Shown: positions 36,235 through 51,200, numbered from the stretch's first letter. The stretch is DNA of 64,000 nt from Schistosoma haematobium (GCF_000699445.3 NC_067198.1:31499536-31563535), one strand, 5' to 3'. The notes: generated by a model not told the origin, from the letters alone. Numbers and translations are program-made.

Positions 36235-36630
36235 ATCTAAGCTAGAACACCATAGAAAATATGGAAGCATTGGACATCCGTCTAGACCTAGTATTAACTC
36301 CTCAGCAGTACGCATTCACGACCCCACACATGAGACCTGAACTCAGAACTCTCAGTCTCGCACGAGAACGGTTAACCTCTAGATCATCAAGCGAGTATCC
36401 AACAGTGTTAATGTGTAACCTCAATCGATGAGTAATCTTGTGCAACCCGTCATCCATTGACTGCAGTGGATTTATGTCTCACATTCGACATGGATTGAAC
36501 TCCACTGGTCATGGCGGGATCGCGGATACGAACTGCTTAAGAGTCGCATATTGGAGTAAAACAGATCTCCTGTTTTTCCACGTTTACGTTGGTGTTCTAG
36601 CTTATATCGGCTTGTGATTTCATTTGTGAA
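36235..36630 (-). repeat. SINE, minus strand, with extended body
   Basis: Minus strand has a tRNA-like head (GATGATCTAGAGGTTAACCG with a degenerate B box) and a hammerhead region GTACTGCTGAGGAGTTAATAC in which GAAAC is lost. A flanking body (CCAGTGGAGTTCAATCC-like) and a second, shorter SINE-like tail are present at 36560-36620. Confidence 0.65.
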
Positions 36631-36649
36631 AAACTACAATCGTCACAAA

Positions 36650-39090
36650 TCCCCCATACTGATAAAAGTTGACATAGATTTTGAATAAAATCTGAGAACT
36701 AGTATTTTCCAAGGAATATCAAAATACATAACACCATAAATATTGATAAATTCAGAATAATCAATAATAACAAAAACGTTTGATTAAAGAGTCTTTACTG
36801 TTAGGAAATTTGTTGAGATCCATCGAGTCATATGATGTTCATTGGAATAATTTAAGCGTCAATGACCAAAGAAAGGAAGATATTTTAAAGATTTAAAGAA
36901 ATTACTTAACTAGTACAAGACCCTATCGTCGTCAAAATCTAATAAATCAATTGAAACTTGAAAAGATCTTGGAAGTATCTCGCTTCAAAATAATTCTAGC
37001 GTATTATGAAGATTGCTGAATATGCGGTAATTAAACATAGAAAGACAGATTATAGTAAAATGAAAAACATGGCTTTTCAGATTTACTGTCTGTCGAAACT
37101 TAAAAAATAGGTTCGACGATGGGGGGACAAAATATGTTCATCAGATCGAAATATTTAGATCTTATCAAATATATAAATAGCACTTAATACATCTTTAATC
37201 TGTTACATTCTATGATACCTTGAACTTAATGGTTTACAACATCGTGTTAAAACTAGGAAGTCATCTTAAACTTAATCTCAAGTAAATACACGCTAATTAA
37301 GATGCGAAGTAAATAGAGATTGACAAATTTTGAAGATAAATTACTAGTATAAAATATTCGTCTAGCGATTTTTCAACTTAGTCATTCTATCAACCATACC
37401 GAACTGACTATTCTCTGTTAACAACCCATCTTACCAAAATTCTATGTGCTTAACATGTTTGTATGATGGATTTTAATTAAAGATATCAGAGATAAACAAC
37501 TCAAAAGAATGATAGAACTCATATATTTAATAAAATAAAAAGAACGAATGTGGCAGAATAACAGGAATTCATGTTATAACAAATGGTTTCTTCATATCAC
37601 GACAATGTATGAAATCATTAAATCCAAATTAACAATGATTGTCTGGGCACAGAACAGTAGATGGTATGTACATAAATATTTATTACCCTTCTCTTAAATT
37701 ATACACAAGATTAGAATGGAATAAGACATAACAACGTATATATTTCAACCATAAAGCTAAAATTTGAAATCGTGCAAAGATAAGATAATTTCTGTCGAAA
37801 CTGTCATATTTTTGTGAAATTAAAGCAACAAAACAGGAGGAAAAAAATCATACGACTCTAGATACTAAGTTTAAATCAATACCATAATGGTATTTTTATT
37901 ATAAATATAAACTGCATCTTAAGAGGGTCTGATTTTTTGTATTTTTCTATGATATCAGTTTATGAATGTGTAAGCATTCATCCTAGTATTCATTTATACA
38001 CATCTACAAACACTAAACTAAGATTAATCTCATGATACTCTATCTACTATTTGTTCGGTAATAGTGGAGAATAGTTGCTTATAATATTTTATTGAGTTAC
38101 TAGAATCGATTTATTCTCCAAACACCTGAGTACATTTTTAACCTTGTTTTTAAATACGTTCAATGAATACTGTATTACAAGATCCCCAAGAAGACCTTTT
38201 ATGTTTCTTTAGAAAGCTATTCGATTATGATGTAAGGTTTCATAAAAATATAAAATGGATTATATAAAAAGATAATTATAACAGGATGTTCAAATAGCTT
38301 ACAAATCAAAATTTAGATTTCAGTACCCGTCATTGTCTCTAAGACGAATAAGTTATCTGATTTGTATGTAGAAGTTCTGGGTTCATTTAGGACTACTTTG
38401 ATAATACAAAGTGATTTTTCAATAATTTTCGTATAGATCTGTAAACCGTTTCACTACCTTTCAATTAATTACGGTAGTAAATTAATTGTTCACTTTACAT
38501 TTATTTTTATGCTTAGCCCCTTTTTGTTATTAACATAAACTTTTTATACAACATTTGTCTTTTCAAAACAAAAAATATTTGTCTGCTCAATACTTTGGCT
38601 ACAGATTTAAATTCATATAGTGAATGAAATGAGGGAAGGAAGATTAAAGTAATATCGATGGCTGGGTATGTGACAGAAGTCAAATAAATTTCTTCCTAAC
38701 ACACAAATGCAGCTTTAATACAAATGATATATAATTAGTGGTAGAAGACTTCGAAAGAGTTTATTAAAAACAATCTGCCTTTCAAGGATAATTAAGCAAG
38801 AATGTATAAAATATTTGGGTAGATTTATTATTTTTCTTTGGATAGTAGTAATAGAAATTCAAGGAATAACTCATGCAATTACGAGTCCTACATAACTATG
38901 TTCATAATAATATTTCAATCAGATTATTGTTTCTTCATTCATAGTTGTCAAAAGTAAAAAAGTATATAATGAACCGAAAAACTAGACTGTAATGGCTATT
39001 TAATACCGACCTTTAGTTATATTTCGATAATTTCACTAAATCTCATCATCAAATTTTAAATACTATTAACATGTTTTTTTCGCAACCGCT
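36650..39090. other. Long non-coding AT-rich stretch
   Basis: 2.4 kb with no gene, RNA or repeat class recognised. It is the emptiest part of the spacer between the two MFSD12-like copies. Confidence 0.5.
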
Positions 39091-39092
39091 GT

Positions 39093-39453
<361 letters not shown>

Positions 39454-39814
39454 CAAATGTCTCTTCTCAATTGGGCCCGAATATTATTTTGGTTCTCATG
39501 ATTTTTTATCTGGCTCTTGATCATCAGATTTAGGTTGATCAAGTAAAATAATTGAAATATATATCTATATTAATACTGGTGTTTATAACTTCTGGTTGTT
39601 TGAAGCTAGCGAGTAGCCTTGAAAAAGAACTACTTCATCTTCTTTTGTTTCATCAAGGAATAAGTTGTATGGGATAAATCTTTTATATTATTAGTATACA
39701 TATATTTTGCATATCAAAAATTAGAGAAGCCCTATAATGGACGAATAGTGATCGGATGTATCATTTGTCTCTTTCATTACAAACAATCGTAAACACTGGA
39801 TGCTTATTTTACTT

Positions 39815-40330
39815 GATTATGCCTGTTACCCCTCATCGAGGAGCATAGGCCGTCCACCAGCACTCTCCATCCAACCCTGTCCTATGCAATCCTTTCCAGT
39901 TGTTGTTCATCCTTTTCATATCTGATTCTATTTCCCGACGTAATGTGTTCTTCCCCATTTCGCTTTTCCGCTTCCCTTCAGGATTCCAAGTTAGGGCTTG
40001 CATCGTGATGCAGTTTGATGATTTGCGTAATGTATTTCCTATCAATTTACATCGTCTTTTTCTAATTTCTTCTTCAGCTGGAAGCTGGTTTGTTCTCTCC
40101 CACAGAAGGCTGTTGCTGATGGTATCCGGCCAATGGATGTTGAGTATCTTGCGTAGACAACTATTTATAAATACATGTTTGATGATGGTTGTTGTAGTTC
40201 TCCACGTTTCAGCTCCGTACAGTGGAACTACCTTTACGTTCGTATTAAAGATTCTGACTTTGATATTGGTTGACAGACAGTTATTTTGAGTTCCATATAT
40301 TCTTTAATTTTAAGAATGCGACTCTTTCTT
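39815..40330 (-). mobile_element. RTE (SR2-like) 3' fragment
   Basis: Minus-strand C-terminal RT region: [22 protein letters not shown] at 40045-39980, preceded by LYGAETW-like sequence, closely related to element A. It starts mid-ORF at about 40330 (ordinary 5' truncation) and ends near 39815 at GGGGTAACAGGCATAATC. Small deletions break the frame. Confidence 0.85.
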
Positions 40331-40555
40331 TGTCGATTGATTGAACTTAAATGGATGTAGTACTCATAAGTTTTATCATACACTATATTCACATTATTAA
40401 CATTATTAGCCATCAGATGATGGCTGGAATTACGTCATATCACAAGTTAAACAATAAGATCAAAATGAATTTTTCGAAATCTGTTAATCTACTGCATATT
40501 ATTGAAGTTACGTAAAATTGATATTGTAAAGGTTTACATGTATATTTCAGATGGG

Positions 40556-40945
40556 TTTTGTGGAGATTGTAGTAATTTCAATGGTTAAGATCATGAGTCA
40601 GTTGAAGCTAGACCATCATGGAAAACCTGGAAACACTGGACGGCCGTTTCGTCCTATTGTGGGACTCCTAAGCAGTGAGCATCCATGATCTCGCTCCCTG
40701 CGAGATTAGAACCCAGGACCTACTGGTTTCGCACGCGGGCACTTAACCACTAGATCACTGGACCGTCATCCAACGGTGTTAATGCCTAACTTCAACCAAT
40801 TCACGAAGTTGCGCCACCGTACACCATTGTCATCAGTGAGTTACTATCTCACAACAGACCCGGTTGAACTCCACTGGTCACTACTTCTCACTAAAACTCC
40901 AGGATATACCTCGTGAAGCCAGTCACTAGTGAGCATATGTTGATT
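40556..40945 (-). repeat. tRNA-headed SINE, minus strand, half of an inverted pair
   Basis: Minus strand: head TGATCTAGTGGTTAAGTGCC, B-box region TGGGTTCTAATCTC, then CACTGCTTAGGAGTCCC, AATAGGACGAAACGGCCGTC and CAGTGTTTCC. The hammerhead has one core change (CTTAGGA for CTGAGGA). The body from 40800 to 40890 is complementary to 40990-41070 of the neighbouring copy. Confidence 0.8.
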
Positions 40946-40964
40946 AATATCACATAGGTTTTGT

Positions 40965-41290
40965 GGAGATTGTAGTAATTTCAAGATCATGAGTCAGTGG
41001 AGTTCAACCAGGTCTGTTGTGAGATAGTAACTCACTGATGACAATGGTGAATGTGTCGCTCAATTTCGTGGATAGGTTGAAGTTAGACATTAACACCGTT
41101 GGCTGCCGGCTCAGTGGTCTAGTGGTTAAGCGCTAGCAAGCGAGACTGGGAGGTTCTGGGTCCGAATCCCGCGAGGCGGAATCGTGAATGCTCACTGTTG
41201 AGGAGTCCCATACTAGGACGAAACGGCCGTCCAGTGCTTCCAGGTTTTCAATGGTTGTCTAGCTTCAACTGACTCATGATTTCAACATGT
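40965..41290 (+). repeat. tRNA-headed SINE, plus strand, other half of the inverted pair
   Basis: Head GGCTCAGTGGTCTAGTGG, B-box region GGTTCTGGGTCCGAATCCC, hammerhead at 41193-41236: CACTG, TTGAGGA, stem II GTCC/GGAC, GAAA, CGGCCG, GTC and CAGTG. Only the first core base differs (T for C). It ends CTAGCTTCAACTGACTCATG, the conserved SINE tail. It begins with the same GTTTTGTGGAGATTGTAG sequence as its neighbour's outer end at 40556. Confidence 0.85.
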
Positions 41291-41739
41291 ATATTTCTTT
41301 GAAATAATACAGTATGAGATTTGTTCTATGATAATCTTCATCTTCTTAATACACTATCAAATATACAGTGTTCATTGTATTATTAAATGATTGAAACAAA
41401 AGATTTTCTTTATTGTGTTCAATCATCATAGATTATATATGAATTATTATTATTATTTTTATCATCAATTCGATTGTTATTTAAATAATCGAATTAAAGT
41501 AGTATTTCTATAGGTTGAATAAATAAGAATTTATATAGTTATTCACTGATTGGTCAATGAGACAAGTCAATTTTTATTGATTAATGAAAATTATTTAGAT
41601 TACTGCAAAATGATTGTACATGTAACAGTATATAAACTGGACTAATATCAATTCATCATAAATAGCATCAATGAATTCAACACGTTAATGTGTGCAGTTG
41701 AATTAACTCACACGTGATACTTGGTCAAATCAGTGAATT

Positions 41740-42255
41740 TTGAATGACATCAAAGTCTCACAATCGTTATCAGTTATCCAAGCTACAACGACAAATAAAA
41801 TGAAGTGGATTAGTAAAATTGCTTATGGAACGGGTCAAATGCTTAAAGATCTTGTTGCAGGAGTTATCAGTATATTCTACATCATATTCTATGAAGGTTG
41901 TATCAGTTTGAGTAGTTCACAAGTTGGGGCATTATTACTGTGTGGTCAGATTGCCAATGGATTAGCCACACCATTGATTGGTTATTTATCAGATCGTCCA
42001 CTCGGTCTAACTGAAAAACCGACAACTGGTCACCAGTCGATAACGTGTGAAGATGGAAGTGTAAAGAAGGATAAGAGGTTTCTCAGTCGAATGAAACGAC
42101 AGTTGAGACTTGGACAGAGAAAGTCATGGCATTTAGGTGGATGTTTATTGATGCTTGTTGCTTTTCCGTTGATGTTCGGACAACCGGAATATTTTGTTGG
42201 TCTTCCAATTGTGGTGAAGTTATTAATCAATGGCATGCTTATAATTTGTGTTCAG
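41740..42255 (+). other. Right MFSD12-like copy, exon 1
   Basis: 516 bp, TTG at the ancestral start, five A at 42014-42018 keeping the frame where the left copy has four, ending ATTTGTGTTCAG before GTATGT. The coding part is almost identical to the left exon, but upstream sequence (41510-41739) is clearly more diverged from 13035-13270. Confidence 0.85.
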
Positions 42256-45200
42256 GTATGTGGAATTCTTGAAATCACTCGGAAAAATATTAGGTGATAA
42301 TGTTGGTCGATTGAGTGAATATTTTAGTACAACGTGTTTCGTTTAAATTTATGTAAATGTGTAAACATTGGAATGAAAATTAAGAAAGTACATTTAAGGG
42401 CATCAAATAACTTCGATCGATCCTATGTTCGGTCATTAATTGTTTATCAGCGATGTCAATAGGGAAATAGACTGTTTATACGCTTTTAATAGTTTTATTA
42501 TTACATTACTCAAAACTAAATGATCTGCGATTTTTAATCTGTAATCTTTTTCCATATTTACCCGATATAATTGATGATTTAAAAAAATATCAGCAACTAT
42601 TGAATCATTGGAATGAAATCAGTTCATGGATAATCTTTTATTTTATTGATCAGTCTGGATAATTTATTGTCTTTCTTCATAGTTTGTTATATTACTGAAT
42701 AAGTCAGGTTAATTCTAACATTCGGCTATGATATATTGGTAGTGAGGTTGAAAATCAAAATAAATATCGTTTATTTAAGGCTTTTGAATATTTAGCGTTT
42801 CTAAATTGTAAACTTTCATACAGGCTAGATAAACTAAATACAATCACATGATTATGTTTTTTAAGTTTGATAAGCAACATTCAATTGATGGATGTGTATC
42901 AAACATATACTCTTTTGGTTAGCGTTTTTTAGAGAGTTAGTTTTCTACGGGGTGGAGTCGCTAACCCCATGCCCAAACCTCCTCCTTAATCCGGGCAGTA
43001 GCCCCAGAGGGGCCCCAGGTGGAAATATCAATCATATATCTCAACTGTTTAAAATATAGACGTGTCTGTGAACGTCTTCAAATTGTCAGACGACAATACA
43101 AAGTCAAACAACGTTATTTTTTTATTGATTGCTATAAATGGATCTTTTTTTATTACTGCTTTTCTTATAATAATCAGTTAAACTTACTAACTGATGTGAC
43201 ACAGTCGATTTTAGTTACAAAGGTCAATCAAATAATTTTCTTCTTTTAAACTTTGAACCTACATTGAGTTCTAATATGCTATTTTAACTAATCATTGTTA
43301 ATTCTTTGTATTTAAGTACTATGGAATCTAACAGCTTGAACAGATCTAGTTCTTTAATCTGTACTTCGGTAGATAACGAACAAAACTATTTGTCGGTACA
43401 TAACTTCCGATTAATCAACTTACTTTATTTTGCCGCCATTAAATAAGATTAAAATGTTTTTGGCGTAAACGAGTTGAATTATTTCTCTCAGTGATGAAAT
43501 AAAAATAGAAAATCCGTAATTAAGTGAAATTCTCTCTCTTTTACATATTCATTGTTTCTTGTTTTTCTAAAAAAGATATCTCTCTTACTTTAGATAAGTG
43601 AATAATTGTAATTACTTAATTCTTTAAAACTATTATTAATTCATTCCATTTATTAGTTGAATTCATGAATCGATTAAAACTAGACCACTATGGGACCTGA
43701 AAGCACTGGACGGCCGTTTCGTCATAACGTGGGACTCCTCAGCAGTGCGGAACCACGGTCCCTCTCGCGGCATCCGAGCCCAGGACCTTCGGTCCCGCGT
43801 GCGAATGCTTAACGTCTAGAGCCGGAAACCAACTGTGTTAATGTCTAACTTCAACCAATCCACTTTGTCTCTTAAAAAATAAAGTTGATAAAAACCACTT
43901 TGTTTGTGTAATCAATACCGTTCGCTTTCGTTTAAACAAAATCGGTTGTTACTGTTAAACTTTGTCATATGACAGCTTGAAATATCACTTCGTTTATTTT
44001 TTACATACTACAGTTATCGATAAATGATAGACACTTTGATGTATATGAATGATATATTTTACTCCCACTGTTATGGTTAAGCTTTTATCAACTAACTAAA
44101 AAGTGTTCTGATATAATAGAAATAAACAAAACAAACGGAAAGACTATTTATAACTTGGTAAGAAAATGTAACGGATAGTGTTAAAATGGACCAACAAAAC
44201 GACGATTAGATTATGTCTATAGACATTTAGTCTATTGTTCATATTCACACACGTATCGGACTGATTAATAACTAATACAGGTTTAATGCTCGATGTTAAA
44301 TCAAAATCAGGTACTTCCTTAAACTGTATAATCTTATCTAAACAATCTATAAGAAAAAAGAACTCTTCTAAGAAACATTTATTTATAATTAACTCATCAC
44401 CATATATGGATTCAAATAAATATCTTAAAATCGTTAACTGACAAAATTTAATCCTCAAAACAAGGGACTAGATAATATACTATTGATTTTATCACTTCGT
44501 GACTGATCATTAAAAAACCTAAGATCAGGCTGAACTGTAATACGTCATTCACTGATTAAGTATCTAGTTGCAGTACTCGGTGATGAATGCTCAAATCTCT
44601 GGAAATATATTTATTTTTTCTGGATTGTAGATGTATTTCGGTAATAAATGTCGACGAAGTAGAAACCTGGATGTAACGTTTGATGACAATATCTTTACAA
44701 TCATCTAACGTAATAATCAATACAATGCTTAATAATAGTCATGATTAGTATGTTGTTAATCAGTGTAATTTATGGGAAAATTAACAGAGCCCTAGAAAAC
44801 TGAGATATCAAATTCTAAATACGTAAATCGTATAACATAGAAAAGGTTCAGTAAATAATTATAATCTGACATAAGTGGATTGTACAAACTGTAGACCAAT
44901 AAGTTTAGGTACGCTAAAACATGAAATCAATATTATCATAAATAGAAAATAGGAAATAAATTCCTTATCAGATTAAAGTAAATTATTCTTTAAGCTAAAT
45001 CATATTCGAACTTAGGTCAAATAATTTTCTTAAGCGATTGTTTTGGAAGAGAGCTAAGTAGACATTTTCTTCAAAAACCACATTATGACATATTAAACCC
45101 TATACTGCCAGGCAGGACTCATATGTAAATTACGGTAAATTACGATACTATAAAGGATAATTTATAAATGAAGTTAAACTTTCATAAACCAGTCACTAGT

Positions 45201-48200
45201 ACTAACTATCTTCTTTTCAATGAGATGATCAATATTCATTAATAAGTCATTTGAAACCTGAGAAAATGTCAATTATCAGTTTGAAAATTCCACAGCTCTA
45301 ATCACCATCCTTCCAGTATCCATTGTAATTTGAAATTACTTAGGTTCCAAATAATCGGGTATCCAATTGCGGTCATCTTCAAGATACATTTCCCTGGTTC
45401 TTGAGTCCTGTGAAGTCTGATGAATTGACTAAACGCTGATTTTGTGTTGATGATATTTTATAATAAAACATCCAAACTAATTGATTCTCTTTTTGTCTAC
45501 ACAACAATCTTTTGAAGGTTGGTTGGGCAGCTGTACAAATTCCCCACTTATCAATTATCAATGATTTGACAGACCAACATGATGAACGAGTATTACTTGC
45601 ATCTTTAAGATATTTCTTCAGTGGTATAGGCGATATGGCTACATTGCTTGTAACGTATTTATTTTTTGAATCAGAAAAATCCAGTTCGTTACTTTTGAAA
45701 TCAGTAAATGAGACTGACAACAATGTGAACAACAGTCAACTGTTCACAAAATCATTAATAACAACTGACATTATTGTTGGAAGTGAACGAGCAACATTGT
45801 TCAATGATTCGATAAATAACCAGTCAACGAATGTTGGGAAACAGTTAGTCGTACATTCAGAATACAATATAACAATTCAAGATTTACCCATATTTCGAAA
45901 TGTTACATTGATTGTCGTTGGCATTGGAGTATTATTCACAATAATCTTCCATTGTGGTGTTCGTGAAGGTAAACCGAAAGCACACCAATCACTCACAATG
46001 CAATCTCATAAAAGTAAGTCAAATACCATGTTGATGTAGATGGAATTTCGGAAATCCAGACTATTTATGAACCTTGTTTGTTGATATGTTTGCGTGTTTC
46101 AACAAATCGAGCTGATCCGGTTGAAATGATTTCTAGAGAGATCTCTGTACTGATTGGATAAACGATAAACTCGATGCAACCAATTTGATCAATGAAAAGT
46201 AAACATCTGATTAGTTTTGACTCGAATAGGGTACTAGCTTGATAGGTGTTCATTGGTTTTACTGTACACTGAATGATTAGTTTGAAAGAGACAGTGATGA
46301 TGAAAACACTGGGAAACTGACATTTCACTTAACTGTTATTTTTGTCGATGTAGAATGAATGAACTGAAATTGATCATAATTCTCTGTCACTCATCATTTT
46401 CAAGTTTTATTGGTTAGTGTTATGGCGAATATACAGGTTGACATTGAGTTGAGTTGTGGACTGAACTCAGTTGGATAATTACAAAAATGTTAGTTATCAC
46501 CATCAGACAATTGTTTCATTGAGATTTGAGATTTCTCGTCATTTATTACTTACCACTGTGAGGCATTCAGTTCACACTACACAAAACCCACTGATTTGTG
46601 GTCCATTAGTTTTCCTTGGGTGGTTGAATTCACATTTCACTCCTGAGAAATGTATGGGTGAGCAGGAGCATTAGACTAAGACGAACTAGCTATATAGTCC
46701 TTCCTAGTTTCTAGTGGTTCTCTAGTTGATGCCAGTCGATTCCGGTTCATGTATCGCACACAATCAAGCAAATCTATTTCCACAAATCTTTTGAACAGAA
46801 GTGTGACAATTAGAATTGAAAGATGGTGAAATATTCTGTCGTCAAGATAGTCCGGTAAACAGACTGCATACTGAAATGTTTATCACTGAACAAATTTGGT
46901 AGTACTCTCGAATTCGAATTTGCTTGAACTCGTTGTTTGAAAAGAAGTATTTGAATATGAATAACCATTGATAGTTGAAAATTTCTGACTATAGTGTACT
47001 TCGATCTTTATCAGCTTGATTATATGTGTATACATTTATAAATTTATATATGATTGAAATGAAATATAGTGTTGATGGGTAAATAGGAACTGGACCAATT
47101 ACATACTTTTGAGAAACTCAGTCAATTGATGGTCCTCAACATCTTATAATCAATAAATTTCTCGTTATATTCGAATGAGTAGCAAATTGTTTTTCTGAAA
47201 TTTTGTGACTTAAAGTGAGCCACATTTTCATAGTAAATGACAACTACTTTCGAACTACTCTCAAACTAATCTGTGGAATGTGCAGATGTAAAAGTGTAGA
47301 GTTGTTTTCTTATTGTTTTGAAGTGAAGTAAACCTTTCACCATCATGGCAGAGGTGAATATCGTGATGAAATTGAATCAGTGGAATAATTTCGATCCATG
47401 TGAAACAGTTGACTGAAATCCTAGAGAACAGTATACTCGTCCGTTGAATTGGTCGTTTTGAAGTAGTCGAACTACACAGTAGATGAGTGTAAACGAAACT
47501 ATTATAATCTGTTATCAATATGACATTGTCTGATCTGTGAAATTTTGACTTCTTATAATTGAGGTAATTTAATTGAGGTTATTGAAGTGTATGAAACCGG
47601 TGTCAGTTCGGCACAAGAAAGAAATGAGTGCACAAATTGAGATGTATGGATTGTACAATCACTATGATTTTGTTGTCGAATCATTTTGATGATTATGAAG
47701 ATGATGATAATCAGTCCACACGAACAAATTGTAGGTATTGAATGAGATTCATTTACAGTATTTATTGTAATCTGAAATTATCCAGAATTTGACACTTATT
47801 TCTTTCAATAGTTCAGGATACAACAGATGAATTCTCGCAAGTGATTGGAACAAGCAACAATAACGGAGTGATTAATGGTAATTCTGTTGTGGTTTCACAG
47901 CTCAAATCCAAACGAAAACGGACCTACAGCCTTTCATCTACACTTCCCTGGTATGCTTGGTTTACACTACCAAGATTTTGGCTGAGCTGTTCTACATTCA
48001 GTATAATGCGTCTTAGTGTAACTGTTTCTGTGGTGAGTAAGTGATGAATCATTGAAGTACCTAATAGAATGACGACAAGTGAAGATAATTTTCTGTACAG
48101 AACCCCTCCTATGGGATCATATTTAGGAAGTCTGTTTCAGAATTATAACTCAATCAGGGTGTTATGGTTGAAATGTTGATGGAAGATGAGATTTACCTGA

Positions 48201-51200
48201 AAATAAGTGAAATATCGAACAACTGAAAACACTTAGAATTGTTAATTGACCATATGTTAAAGCACCATCAAAATGGAATGCATCCTTCCAATAAGTGATG
48301 TCGAAAAATGATTACAATATATTCTGTATATCAGATGATATGGCACGACTTTACCGAGCAAGAATATCAGGAATCAACGAAATAAATTAGGCTCTTATTT
48401 GAGACCGGATATACCATTTTCAACTTCAACTGTAGGAGGTCTGAACAAATAAGGTTTCGGAATTCAGATGGCAAGTTGAAATAGTGATCTAAAATATCGA
48501 TGGAAGATGCTCATGTATCGAAAACTTTGGTTTTGTAGATAAATATCGCACCTAGCAGCAATTGGATCATTAATCTGATTGCAAATTATCCAAGCTATTT
48601 CGCAGTAATGGATAGTGTAGCATAATATGTAGAATAGCATGTGACAGAGAGATGAGCCTAAATCATGAGAAGCGAAATGGACGCTACCTCAAGTGGGTTC
48701 GTGATCAGGGTTAACTATTCGGCATTCAGCTTGTTCCGTAAAACTTGAGGCTGAGGTATGCGATATTTTGTCATTACCTCTCAGACGTCCAATCAACAAA
48801 TACTTTTGCAAGCTGTAACAATGTCGAAAAATATATCAGTAGGGAAATCTTCTGATTATATTAAAAATTACATAGTAATCCGATATAGTTTATTTGAGAT
48901 GTTTTGATAACAAATATGAACATGTAGTACTGTCATACTAGTCCTATCTTCGATGCTTGAGACCACGTGTCTCTGTGATCATTAGCACACAGCCGAAGTC
49001 GACAGTCAGTAACTTTGTGAACTAGCGTTATGTTAAGAATGCTCATAATGTTTCCCTAATGGATTCACTTCAAGCATCATTCAGTCTTCGTGATGGACTT
49101 CAGTCAAATTCGACAAAGATAATTAGTACATTCACTTTCTATATTCATTTATTGCGTAAACGTTTCACTGTTCTTCTACAAGATTCTATTCATTATTCTA
49201 TTGTGCCATATAACTTTGCCGTTTTGTGTTGAATTTGTGATATATGTAAATGATGTAGCAGTTTACTTTGATTTACCTGCCTGTCAATTTGATCTACTTT
49301 CAATGAGTGATCTATTTCAACTTCCGTAAACTTATTATATGATGAAATTCAACGTTAAGCTCTCAATATTAAATAAGTATTTCAAACTATCAGAAACACG
49401 TATAAAGTTAGGTACATGGATTAAAGCACTAAGAGCACAGGTCGGATAAAGAATCACTTTAATTAGTTCTTCACAGAAACTCTAAACTAATATACACGTT
49501 CTAAAATTAAGACTAAAGCCAATGCCATATAAATGGTGGTTGGTCAGTTTAACAATGTATTTCAATATTTCCTCTAAAAGCAGTCATCGGTTAATAAATA
49601 AACGGATACAAAATTCGATCTGAAGACCAGAGTACGTATTCAGATCATCGCATCAACTCTTCATCACCACTGGGTTTAACGGTGTTAATGTCCAAATTCA
49701 GTGAATTCACGAAATGTAGCAAACCTGATTGATTGCCTGTGGTGGATAATTGTCTCACACTGGACATTGTTGAATTCGACTGGTCACAGCCTCTCTGTTG
49801 AACTAAAGTTAACATACTTACAATAGTGAAATAGATTAGATTTGGATATGTGGCGATTGGGACGGACTTAATTCAACCGGATAAATATAATATATGTGAG
49901 AGAATGTTCTGAATCATCAGTTATGATGAGTATAGACCACAGACGTAAGACAATTAATTGAATATGTAATGAGGTGGCTGAACACAAACTGATTGTGATT
50001 AAGAATAAAATGAGTTGAGACCAATTATGAATTTTAAAGAAGTGATGCATTTGAGATAAGAGAATGAGTTCCATAAATGATCAGATAAATTAACGATAGC
50101 GTCAACTTAGTATGTAATTTACCATTATCTCTTTTTTTATGTAGAAATCGTGCTTGAGTCTTTTGGTATCTGTAGCTTCAGGAAAACTCCAAAATAAAAG
50201 GATTTTAATTTCAGTCGATTATTCTATGATACTTCAGTTCATCAGCCCAAATAAATGTGTCAATAAATTATTTTGAAATAGCTCTGTTGCAACACTATTA
50301 ACTGCTGGTCAATACTGTGCTATGAATAACTGATAACTCGTGATTAATTATTTATTGAAAGGATACTTTCATTATGACTACTGACTAACCGTTAGTTCAT
50401 GAAAATAATTGCTCATATTGACTTGTGTATTATTTATTATATTCTTAGTGAATACAAAACAATTTACCATTCAGAGAAAAACATATCCTACCACAATAAA
50501 TCTACTCACAACTAAATAAATAGATAGGTTAGACAGTAAACTTTACGAATCCCACAAGGAAAGCAAATTGGTTGGTAATCAAATCTATAAGGCTCATTTC
50601 TCTTTATTCAAGAATGGTCAACTGTGCTTACCTGCATCTATACTGGTAGTTGCATTGAAATTGTATGACATATGTATATCTGGTTTGTTACGTACACTAG
50701 GGAATAGCTCATGACCTTACCCAACCATCATGTATAAGTTCTGCACAAAAGCACATGCGAAGATGTGTATAATTCGGAATCTGTGTTAACTTACGAACAT
50801 TAACTTTAAACATGTGCTTTGAATTTTAGTATATTTTGCATGTGGCTGACTATGAAATCCAGGATATGAGTTTCGTTGTATACGGACTTCATGATTCGGA
50901 TATAGTAGTATTTTAGTGTTAATGCTCTCATCTAAGCTTGAGCACCTTACCTTTACGTTCAAATTGAATAAATATGCCATATCACGAAAATTTATATTGA
51001 CCACTGAAGTTAAATAGCAGCTAGTAAAAGAATCCTAGACTCGTGTTTCGTTTTCTTAAAAAAACTAGTATCCAGTTACATCCAGCGGACGAGCCCCGGA
51101 CAGTATGAATGTAGGTCCTGAATTCCACTGCTAACCATATAAATATATAAAAAATCTACGACTAAAGATTATTATGCAGCGATCCGAACGGAAGCGATTA

